Shown here one piece after another: positions 46,097-58,000 of a stretch of 64,000 nt of DNA. A model generated the notes under the pieces. That model was not told where the DNA came from. It did not search any database and worked only from the letters and a program-made list of their open reading frames with translations. The stretch spans positions 16,148,501 to 16,212,500 of the forward strand of contig JAWUZG010000051.1 of assembly GCA_036785705.1 (NCBI GenBank). Direction: 5' to 3'. Position 1 is the first letter of the stretch, and each line of letters begins with the position of its first letter. The DNA is from Acanthornis magna. Lineage: Eukaryota > Chordata > Aves > Passeriformes > Acanthizidae. Position numbers and translations under genes: made by a program.

Positions 46097-49000
46097 GTAT
46101 GTATGGATGCAGTGGGATGTATGGATGCAGGGGAGCACTCTGGGGCATGAGGTTTGCTCTGCAGAAGTAGATTTGGGTGGAGGGATGGAGGGGGGGGGCG
46201 CAGCTGCCAAGCAATCCCAGTCCAGCTGAAGGCAGCACGCTGTCACATCCTGGTTGGCCTCCAAGACAAGCCCAGTCTAGGTGACACCCAGCAGTTGAGA
46301 AAGGTGAGAAAGCATCCACGACAGCCAAGCCATGTCAAGCAGCCCTCCTGTGTGTTGGTCAGTGTGACAGCTGCGTAGGATTGGCCTGAGATGGCCCCGT
46401 CTGCCCTTGGCCTTTCCTGTCCTCTATAACTTCAAAGTGCTTTTCAAATATGAATAGAGCAGGATTTAATTAAAAGTCGTCATCATCTATAATAAACGGC
46501 ACCACCCCCTCCACTAGTTAGCTGGTAAAATGACACTGGGATGCACTCAGTTGCAGTTGGCACCATGTGAAGCTGCTGGATGGACTGGCGAGGCTTGGCC
46601 TACTCGTCTCTCCATCACGTCCTGCACGACCATGGGCCTTTAATTAAAAGACTGTAAGCTGCTTGGCTCCTCTGGCTCTGGCAGCTGGCTTACAATTAAT
46701 ATTCCCCCTGCCAGGACCACAATTTACTCTGCTCAGCAGCCAACAAAGCGCTCCATCAACTTCAAGTAGCATCAACATCCAGGGAAACAGCACTCAGGTG
46801 GGAGGGTGTGTGGGAAAGGAAAAGTGGAGATCATAGGGGTGTTTCTGATCCCTGCGTGGTTGCTGGGAATAGGGTATGGTAATACTTCTGACAGCAGCCA
46901 GAGGCGAAAAGATTTTGTTGGTGGATGCCTCTGGGAGTGAAGTGCAGAAGCCCCAGAATGCTGAGTTTGCCCTGCTCATCTCACTGGCAAAAGCCAGGGG
47001 TTACCCTTGGGCTCGAGCAGGCAGGACACAGAAATAGAATAGCATTACAGCCTTTTAGCAGCCCTGTCAGCTCCAGTCAGGGGGTAGGAGGGCCCTGATC
47101 TGTGCTGATTGATGGGGTTTTTACACAGAGAGTCCTGCTGTAATGGGGGACTGATCTGGCTGACCATCTCCATCATCCGGTGTGGTCTTCATTTCCCATA
47201 GAGGCAAAAGATTCCCCAGGGAATAGAGGGAAGAGGAAGTGGGAAGCAGTTTGCAGGAGAGAGATGAGTATCCCCCCGGGGATCCCTCCATGCTGCTGCA
47301 GAGCGAGGCTGAGATGTGCATGCAGCTGTATCCCAGCAGCAGCAGCAGCTCTCAGCTGTATGTCTCTCCCAGGCAGGGGTTTGCCTTACCCAGTTGCCCT
47401 GTGACCAGCGTGGCACCAGCATGTGAGCTGCCAGGAGCCAGCGGATCAGCTGTGCTCATGTGGCAGCGACATGTTTTTGTTTCAAGAATTATGTGTTGGC
47501 TTTAATTTTCCAAGCTGTGCATTGTTCTTGCTCGCCCACAGGAGATGAAGCCTGGCTGGGGAAGAGGGACATGAGGCATTGGCTCTAAATAAATGCCTTA
47601 CTTCTGCCTGAAGATTTATTTCTAGCAAGGTTGGAAGCAGAAACATCTCAGAGCTTGAAGGAAAACCTGGAAGTTCAGGGCAGTGGCAACTGTCAGTAGA
47701 GACTGGATGCGGGAATACCTGAGAAAGGACTCAGCACCAGAGAAGTTAGTGAGGAGCTATGTGATCCCAGCTCAAACCCCATTCTCCTCCCACCCCCCCT
47801 TAAAGGGGATATGCCAGCACTTTAATAAAAGTAATGCTTTTTTTAAGGGAAAAAAAAAGTCTAACCTGCACATGCACACCCTGTTAAAAATGCTGGAGCC
47901 TTTTAGATCCAGGGTGGAAATAGGTTTCTTGTTTCATATAGGAACATTTTATCCATTTTATGTTAATAAGGAGATAGCAGAGAATATTTTAAAATGGAGA
48001 TTTAAACCCACAAAGTGGCTTGTGTGCAAGGAGAGAGGTGCCTCCATCATACCTGCTTTGGGAGTGTCCCTCAAAAGCCAGTTCTCAGCTGATGTCTGCC
48101 TGGGACCAAGTTAGTTTTCAGCTGGCTGGGTGGAGCCCAGCTCAGTGTGTCACTGACTTTGAAAAACGCTGTCACACTCCCTTTTCTGTGTTCCTGCACC
48201 GACTGGCAGCTCTCCTGCTGGCTCCCAGTCACGTCCACCAGCTGGTCAGTTGTCTGCTGCGGGGAGGGGTAAGGGTGGGAGCCAAGAAGCATCTAAAGAA
48301 GCATGATACCAACTGGGGTACAATAGGGTCTTTCTCTAAAGGTTTCTTCCCAGACAAGGACCATGGGGAGTCGTTGTCCATGTTCCCGTGTCCCAGAGCC
48401 AGGGCTGCCTGAGGTTTATGAATCATTTGTACAGCTTCATTATGGATTTGGCCAGTTGGCCGTAAGAAGAGAGCTCCTGGACTGCTGTGTCCTCCTGAGC
48501 ACTCAGCAAGTGACAGAGCACATGTGCTGTCCACACACATCCCAGTGGCCCTACCTGCAGGATTTGGTCTGGTGCCGGAGTGTCTCCACTAGGAGCTGTG
48601 GTTTCTGCCTGAGCAGGATAACTGTGGCAGTGATCATGCTGGAGTAGGGACCTCCTTTGCTGAGAGCCCCAGCCATGTCCTCTTCTTCCTTATCCCTTTT
48701 GCTTCCCACAGACGTCTTTTGACCGCAGTGTGAAGAGCTCCCCATCCTTCTCTGTGGGGCTCCTGGGAGTTGTGTGGACGTTCCTGACTGGAGGAGTCCT
48801 GCTAGCACTCTTCTTTTTCATCTTCACAGTTCGCTTCAGGAAAAACAGGTAAAGGCATCCCTCTTCTCCTGGGAGATTTCCCCTGAGCTGGAGTAGCACA
48901 GTCAGGCTCCTTCAGGACCGGGCTCTGAGCTGATGACCAGCTAAGGATCAGGAGGGCATAAGCCTGAAGAAGCAGCACAGGGCAAGCAAGGGTAATGCCA

Positions 49001-52000
49001 GGCATGTTGCAGCTTTCTCCATCACACAAAGTTTGATCACTGGTGAAGACAGTCTTGTTTGGACTGCTCCTCTCATTCCCAAGGCAGGGAGCTATAGATG
49101 GGATGAGAGGAAATGGCCTCAGGAAATGCAGCAGGGGAGGTTCAGGTTGGACACCAGGAATAATTTTTTCACTGGAAGGATTGTCAAGCATTGGAACAGG
49201 CTGCCCAGGGAGGTGGTGGAGTAACTGTCTCTGGAAGTGTTCAAGAAATTACTGGATGTGGCACTTAGTGCTGTGGTTTACTTTTCATGGTGGTTTTTGG
49301 TCAAAGGTAGGACTCGATGATCTTGGGGGGTCTTTTCCAACATTAGTATGACTCTGTGGGTGCCTTCTGGCATGGCACAGACAGTGATAAATGGTCTCAT
49401 CCTGAAGGTTCTACTCAATAAACAGGAGAGGGCAAAAAGAGAGCTCATTTCCTTTTCTGCTCCACCTTCTTGAGAGCATCGCTGTGAGCAGCACAGCTCC
49501 ACAGCAAAGCCATCATACTCCCCACAGTGGACCATATCCTTCCTGCTGTTGGGTCACTCATACTTTGAAGATGTTGCTAACACTTTTGATCTTGGTGGTT
49601 GCTCATACTAGTGGGGAACATGATCTCCATTGGTGAGAGCAGCTGGTGGTGAAGTGTAGACTTTTTTTGGTGCTGTTCAGTCTGCACAAAGGAGGTAAAA
49701 AGTCCTGCTCCTCTGAAGGCAGCATAAATCAAGCAGAAGGCTCAGCAATTCCTTATAGCTCAACCTGTCTCAGCCAGTGCTGATCCTTCCTCAGCAGTTC
49801 TGGATGTCTCACCTGCCTCCTTGCCACCTTTTCCTCGGCTTCATTGGTCCCTTGGTATCTCAGCTGCTTCCTCCCCCAGGGATACATTCCTCTCCCAGGC
49901 TTCGCCTGGCAAAGCCTTTCCTCTCCACGTGCCATTGTTTTGTACAGAGGTGTACATCTGAGTACAGGCTGGAATGGTATTGAGTTCTCTGGTTGCTTCA
50001 AGGAACTGAAAACTCCTGACAACCACTGTGCAGTTGGGAGGGTCCTGCCCATAAGGGTTTGTGTTGAGAGCCCTGTGCAGTGCAGCAGCTGCATGACCTG
50101 CATCCCCACCTGAAGCACTTCATTTACTGAGTGGTGTTGAGTTCAGTGGCCACCTGAATTGATGAGGCCCCTGGACATATTCTCAGAACATGCTGTAATG
50201 AACATGTGTTATTTATTTGCTCTGCAGTAAATAAATACTGGTCTGCCTCCTGAACCTGGGAAGGCAGAGGAGACCTTTCTCAGCTACAGCTGAGAGCATG
50301 AGCCGATGAATATCTTTCTCCAAGGGCTGAGATGCAGTGAGGAAGGCAAGGAGGGAGAGGGAGACAGGTTGAATCCCAGGCTCTGGGACTGCAAGGCTGC
50401 AAGCCAGGAAGGAGCTCAAGGACAGAGAAAAACAGTGACTTGGCAGCAGATCGAAGGAGCAGAGCTATTGGGGGGATGGCAGGAGGTACAGCTTTCATTC
50501 AATGGGCTTGCTGGGGAAGGGTGACAGGTCATGAGAGATCAGTGGGTTGATTCTCCCCTCCTTGAATACAGTTACAAGATTATGAGTGATGGGGTGAAAT
50601 TACAGAGGGGAGACTGTAACCTGAACGTTGCTGGCGGCTTCCTGAAGTTGAGACTGTGCTGAGTGTAGAGGTATCTCCTCCGAGGAAGGAGCAGTGGGAA
50701 GGGCCTGTTCCTGGGGGCACATGTAGCTCTTGCACCCAAAGATCTTACTGCTGGGGACAGTCACCCTGGGCTGCGTTGGTGTGGTTTTCCACTTCTGCCC
50801 CTCTACACCAAAAGTGTTGGCATAGGGCAAAATGAATACTTTAAGGATGGTGAAGCACGCCTGCAAGGAAGGGGAGAGGATGGGACCATGGAATAATGGC
50901 TGAACTTTTGGAGCAGAGGTGAACAGCACAGGCTGGGAGTGGACAGTGCGTCAGCATCCCTTATGACCATCATCATCCCCGTAAGAGGACCTGTGCTGCC
51001 AGGTCATGATGCTCAGTAAGTGTCACCAACTTCCCTGCTTTGTTTCCTCGAGGATTGTGAAGATGTCCAGCCCCAATCTCAACATCGTGACCCTGCTGGG
51101 CAGTGGCTTGACTTACACGAGTGCTTACCTCTTTGGGATTCAGGAGCAGAGCCTGCCATCTGGAGACTCAGTGGAAAAGCTCATTCAGGTGACCGGGGGT
51201 TTTGCTGGGATGGGCACCTTGATGCACGTACAGGCCTGTTTGTACATGCTCTCTCCCAGCCAGCTGTCACCTGTGCATGCTCTGTCCCAACCACAGCCTG
51301 TCACCACGTCACTGCTCGGCCCGGCTGTGGCTTTCCACATATGCAAAAGGCAACCAGACGCTTTCTGTCTGAATAGCCTTCGCTGTTTTGCAAACCACAT
51401 CTGCACCAAGGAAGGGATTCGAGACAGATCCCCAGGGGAGAGGTCCCACAGGCAGGCAGGCTGCTGGGCTTGTAAAAGTGCAGCAGGGAGAGGGGAGCCT
51501 GAAGAGAGAAGGGATCCTCCACACAGCCACTGCTGCCTGACCTAGCACAGGTGCTGAGAGGCTGTGGGTGAGTTTTTTGGCTGCAGAGCAGATCTTCATC
51601 AAAACATTCACCTGTGTGGTGAACCCCCATGTCTTGGCCTGAGGCAGCTACCCTGCCAGACCGAGGACTGGGCATGCACCCATGTGGGGGAGTGCGACAT
51701 GGGACACTGCACACCCTGCATCCTGCTCAGCCACTGGGCTGAGGATAATTAACAGAGGTGCCAGCAAGTGATTTATGGATGCTGGGACCTTCTGTGCCCT
51801 GCTGCTCACAAGCTGCCTGGCTCTCCCTGCCTGCCCCTCCAACAAGAGTCTCTAGGGGTGGGGAGGAAAAGGTAGGCAGCAGGCATGCCTAGAGAGGAAT
51901 ACGTGCATTTGAATTTATTTCACCCTGTGATCGGCTTTCTAGTATCTGACATCACCCTCCAGAAGTCAGAAAACTGTAGACATGTCCCCACCCATTCTTA

Positions 52001-55000
52001 TTGCATCCCAGGCTGGGAGGGTGTGTGGTGTCCACATGAGCCCCTTTCAGCCCCCTTGCTCTGTCCCCTGGCAGGTGAGGCTCTGCCTGCTGTGCGTGGG
52101 GACCTCGCTAGTGTTCGGGCCTGTCCTGGGGAAAAGCTGGCGGCTCTACAAGGTGTTCACCCAGAGGGTGCCAGACAAGCGTGTGGTGAGTACATAGCAC
52201 CCGAGGCAGGAAGGGAGGCGGGCAGACTTACCAAGGAGGGCAAACAGCAGCAAGTCCCAAACCAGTGTGGAATAGCAGATAAAACTGGCAAATGACAGGG
52301 ATGGATGCCACGATGACAGGTCTAGTTTCACACCTGGCTGGGAATGGGCCCCTCATTTATTCCTGCACAATGAGGCAGGAGCTTTTGCACTCTACAGGCA
52401 AGCGGCTTCCCCAGTAGAGTCCCAGCCCCATCACTGAGCAATGTTCTCATTTTACATCGGCCACATGCCTTCATTATGCTACACGCCAGTGTTAGCGTTC
52501 AGGTCTGGGCTGATTGTTTTTGTGGGATGAAAATAAGCCAGATATCCTTAAAAGCATCTGATGTAGGGCCATCCCCAGATGCATCTGATCTGCTCTTGAA
52601 GGCGGGGAGGGAGTGTTGGGCAGCCCTCTGCAGCACTTCAGGATGGGGATTTAGCAACTGGGAGGGAAATGGGAAATTTGTGCAGATAACAGTGCACTTA
52701 CAACTTTCAGTGGTCACTTTCCAGCAGTGAAAAAAGTAGGTCTCAGATGAAAGATGAGACAAGAGGGTTTGCAAGGGAACTGGGTGCCAGCAAGGACCCC
52801 TGTTCCACACTGGGATCTGTGTTAAACTTGAAAAATTATAATCCTACCAGGTGTTTTTCTCCACCCTTCCTGTCTCTGCTGTTGGCATGGGCATAAGGGA
52901 TGATAGTCTTGTTTTGGAAGAGCTGTTTTCTGTCATAGCATTTACCTGCTATCCACACCATCAGGGAGGGTTTATACCTGGCCACAAGCCCAATTAGGTG
53001 TCCAGGAATTTGGGAATTGAAGACAGAGATCCTGTGGCCAACTCAAATGTAGGTGAGCTGCTAGACTCTAGGGGACATAGTAGGATGGACATGCCACTTG
53101 ACAGAAACAACAGAAAGGGACCCAAGGGGGATGGAGGTCATTGGTGTCCATTTGTTCCCAGTAGTAACCTTTACTTCTTGTGTGTTTGCAGATTATCAAA
53201 GATCTGCAGTTGCTGGCGATGGTGGCAGCATTGGTGCTGGCAGACACTGTGTTGCTCTTGACGTGGGTATTCTCTGACCCAGTCCAGTGCTTCCGAAGCC
53301 TCAGCGTCTCACTGCGGGTAAAAGGATGAGGCGGGGCGGTGCAGGGTTTTGCCATGTCCTGTCTGAACTCTGTGGACAAAGTTGGTGGGTGGCCAGGCAT
53401 TTGGAGGTGCTTGTTGAAGAACAACAGAAAGAAAAAGAAGGCAGAAAACCTTCTGGGCACTCTGGATTTGGTTTATGTCTGGTCAATTACAGAGGTGAGG
53501 GTCTGCTGCAAAATTTCCAGGTCTGTGCTGATCACCTTCTGCAGATCACAGGAGAGCTCCAAGTCAACTGCTTTAGAGAAATGCTTAACCACCCCTGTTG
53601 GCAGCAGAAGGCCAAAATCTTCCTTGCTTTAATCCTCTGCCCCTGGTAGCATCAGCTTTGACCTCTCCTTTCAGAAACTTACAGGGAAGACCAGCTTAGA
53701 TGCATCTTCCCATCGGTCTGTGCCAGGCTGCAGCCTTCACTTCTGCCTTTCCCTTGCCTTGTAGGCGACAGAGAAAGGCATGACATGCTCTGTGAGCCGG
53801 GTGCAGTCCTGCGCGTCACTCTATTCCGATCTTTGGCTCGTTCTCATTTTAGGTTTTAAGGTATGTAACCTCTTGACTGATTTTTGCATTATATTTCACC
53901 TGCTCCCTATCTTTCAGCCTAAACTCTTTAGCAGCATTTGTCATTTCACTGGCCTCCCAATCTACATGCCTATTGCAGATCCCAGCTACTCCTGTTCATC
54001 TCACAAGCCCTCATATTTCCAGTCCTTCCCATCTTGTGAAGGGTGAAAGCCCTACTAGCCATTTTTTCCCTGCCTCACCATATCCTTTATGTACAATGTG
54101 CCCATACAGTCTCTCTAGTGCTCTCCTGGCACCCCCCTGAGTTTCATCCATCTCACTTCTTGAAACTCACATCTTGCTGTTCTTTATGTCAGACTCCTTC
54201 CCTAAAGACTCCAGTGAATGGCCACTGCAAGGGTGCACCAGGTGGCTCAGCCCCTGAGTCCTGTGACTTCAAACCAAGGAGGTGCTGATGACAAGTGCTT
54301 GGTCCCCACCTTTACAGGATGCTTATCAGCTTAATTATACCTCTAAGGTGCACTTTCACTGGTGAATCTCTGCACGTGGCCATTCTTATTCCAGCAGTGT
54401 TAGTTATACTGATGTAACTAAGTAGGTATAATTATTGCTGTAATTATCTGTGGTCTCATGTGTCTCTGGTACCGCAGAGGCTGGACACGTTTCAGAAAGC
54501 TGATGTTGATGAAGCTTGTGAGGTCACAGCCTTTTTTTGGGAATGGCTTCATCTCTGCATGCAGCACAAGCACTTCCTTTGTGATTCATTGTAATGTAAT
54601 ACTGACCATCTACCCAGAGCCATAGGGAAAAGAGCAAAAAGGGACCTTACAACATAGCCAAGTCCTTCTCCCCTCTACACTTAATTTCAAAGACATTAAT
54701 CTAGACTGTCCTTAAAAGTCCTTTGGTGTTAGGGAATGTAGGCATTACCTGGGCTTTCAGTGCTGTGTCTCTGCCTCTGATTTTGTCTGCATTTCGTGTT
54801 AGGGTTTAGACAGGTAACGTCTTTGCCTAAAGCCCTTACAAAATGCTTTCTGAAATAAAACATCCCCATTATCAGTTCCAGGAAATCTTTTTTAGTGTTG
54901 CATTGAATCTGGCCCTGTTCCTTTCTACTTACTGAGGGTCATGGAGTACTTCCTTGGTGATTTCTCTGGAGTTAGTCTGGATTTACACTAATGTGAGAGT

Positions 55001-58000
55001 AGTCTTTATCTCTCTGCGTACATAGCAGTTCTTAGCATCCACGGCATTAATATGCTCAGCCCTTTGGGAAGACACTCACTGTATTATCCTGGTTTTACTG
55101 GCACAGAGCAATGAACAGAAATTATTTGCCAAGGACATGCCTGGAATTAGGAGCAAAGTCCTCTGCTCAAGTTTAAAACAAACAAACAAACAAACCACTT
55201 ATTCCTGTGCTTCCTGAGAGTCCTAGTTTACAAGACGGCAGTGCTGTTGTCTGTGTCCCAGATATGCTGTATGAATTTAAATGGGACTTTGGTGCTGGTT
55301 TTTTCCCACTCAGGGATTAGGGGTTGGCTTGCCTTCGGGCTGTTTGGAGGTGCCCCATGGTGGATGTAGTTATGATCCAGTGCAGATTCTACAAAGCAGG
55401 GTCAGACGCCAGCCTGGTTCCCAGCAAGGCAGATTTCACTCTTACAACCCCGCCTTGAGAATTCGTGCTGCTCTGAAGTTGGGAGTCTCACCAGAGATCT
55501 GGACATGAACCTCTCTTGCTTGTGTCCCTTCAGAGTTTAACCCTGGCAGTGGCCACCACAGTCATCAAGCAGCCACAGCACAGAGGGGTTCAGAAGGGTC
55601 TAGGAAACATCTGCATCTCAGGTCACAAAGCACTTCTTGTTGCCCAAATAACAGTGAGTCTTAGTAAAAGCCTGACACTTACTGGGTAGCACAGGAATAA
55701 TGTAAGTCATGTTCCCCTTATTCCAGGTCTTTGCAGGAGCTGGGACTTCATTAGGTGGTATTTCCAAATGATCCTGAAGGTAGACCATGCTCTGTGCTAT
55801 GGAGGCAGGCAAAAAATAGTTGGTGTTTCCTGCTCCTGGGGAAAGAGAGGTTCATCCTGCTGGGTGGTTTTATCCTGAGCACACTGGAAAAATGTCTGCA
55901 TGGGACCCTTGAGGGGCATGGTGGTGAGACAGCCTGCTCTGAAACAACTGGTCTGCTCAGGGCAAGGGAGAGCCTCTGTGTACAGAACACTTCTGTAGTG
56001 CCTTTCCCTGTTGCTGGAGTCAGGAAACAGCAAAGGGAAGGGAGAAGAATTGCACCTGGTAGTTTCCTGGATTATTGCTATTTAAAGAGGCACCAAGTAC
56101 ATCCTCTTCCCTCCAGTCTAAACCTCCATTTCTCTTTGCCTTTTTCTTCTGAATTCCTCCTGGATATCCTTCCTGCTCCTTCAGAGGTATGTTGTTGCTC
56201 CTTGATGGCACCCACTGCTGCATCCCCACAGGGATCTCAGCCTCCTGTCTGTCTGCCTTTTCCTTCTCTGGCTCCAGGGTGCCCAAGGGGCGGTTTTCAT
56301 CATTTCTCCCCGCTACCCCCTGCTCTGTGGCAGCACCTGCTGACCTGACTCTTGGCTTTTCACACTCCTTGGTTGGAACCCTCAGTGCCCACCAGAACCT
56401 TCACTCCTACCCTGTGTCCCCAGCCCCACTCCTGGCCTGCAGCAGCATGCTGGGCGTTTGCCATGGCGTCACCACCACGCGCTCCAGGTCTGCATTATAG
56501 ATCAAAGAGCATTAATGAGGATTGCGCTGAGTGTATCCGAGCTCACCGGGTTTGGTGCAAGGTGGGGGTTGACACCATCAAGTTGTAATTTTCCACACTC
56601 TGGAAACCTCTTTTTTCTGCTTCCAGAGTATCTTCCTGCTATATGGGACCTACTTGGCCGGTCTGACTGACAACATCAGCTCCTCACCAGTCAACCAGTC
56701 CTTGACACTCATCGTTGGGGTCAACCTCATTTTCCTGGCTGCTGGCACCATCTGCTTAGTTCACCGTTTCTTCCGTACTTGGCACAACTTGCTGTTTGGT
56801 TTTACCTCTGGAGGCATTTTTGTGTGTACAACCACAATCAACTGCTTCATCTTTGTCCCACAGGTATGCTGCCACCTCTGTCCTGTCACTTGGCCGGAAA
56901 TGGGCACATTTTTGGAGTCTTAACAACAGCAGCCATGTGGGTCAATGTACTCACTTTCCTGCTTGTTTCCGCAAATGTTTGGACTCACCTGCACAGCTCA
57001 TTCTCCAAGCTCCACCCCACCTCACCCCAGTGGTTCTGCTTCCTCAAGCAGGTTCCATGACTCTCAAAGAATCATAGAATTGTTTGTGTTGGAAGGGAGA
57101 TAAAGATCATCTAGTTCCAATAGCCGTGCTGTGAGCAGGGAAGCTTCCACTAGACCAGATTGCCCGAAGCCCCATCCAGCCTGACCTTAAACATTTCCAG
57201 GGATGGGCCATCCACAGCTTCCCTGGGCAGCCTGTTCCACTGTCTCAACACTCTCATAGTGAAGAATTTCCTCCTTATATCTAAGCTAAACCTACCCTCT
57301 TTCAGTTTAAAGCCATTCTCCCTTGTCCTATCACTGTGTCCTTGTAAAAAGTCCATCTCCAGCTTTCTTGTCCCTTGTCTGCTTTATGTCCTGGAAAGTC
57401 TCCAAGGGCTGCAGCACCTGCTGCAGGAACGTGCCGCAGGTGACAGCCACACAGACAGCATACATGGAGGCGAGGCAGCCACTGTCCTCCTCCTCCTGCT
57501 CCATGTAGGTGGTGGGATCTGTCCTTCATGCAGTTGTCCTCTCCTTATACCTTATATGCCCACTCCCCCAGGAGCTTCTGCCCCTGGCAGGGATGAAGCT
57601 GGGCTCACACCATCCAGATGGCCCAGCCACACTCAGGGACTTCTTTGCTGCTGGTGGTCCCCAGGGGAGGCTGTCCTCCTCTGCACTCTTGGAGAAGAAA
57701 GCTGGGCTTTGCCACCAGTGAGGAGGAGGAGGAGGTGGAGGTGTTTAAAGGAAGCCTTTTGTGGTGAGGTGAGGCACTTCTGCTTCCTGTGTCGTCCAGG
57801 AGCAGCCTGGTGTGCCTGGCCACCACGTTAGTGGGAATAATGCTCCCATTGTTAGAGGGAGAGGAAACAGTTATTTACTCAGTTGAATGTTTAGAGGGAT
57901 GTTTGGGCTCAAGGACATGAGGTGAGAAAGGGAGGAAGAGGTGAAGCTGACGAAAGAGCACATCTGTGCAAGGGAGGGCTCAGGGGATCTCAGCAATGTA

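Noticed and set aside
55755..56348. 197-codon + strand frame in GPR156 intron 6
   Set aside because: Would need to insert between exons 6 and 7, which already join to match the human TM5 sequence; no in-phase splice pair.
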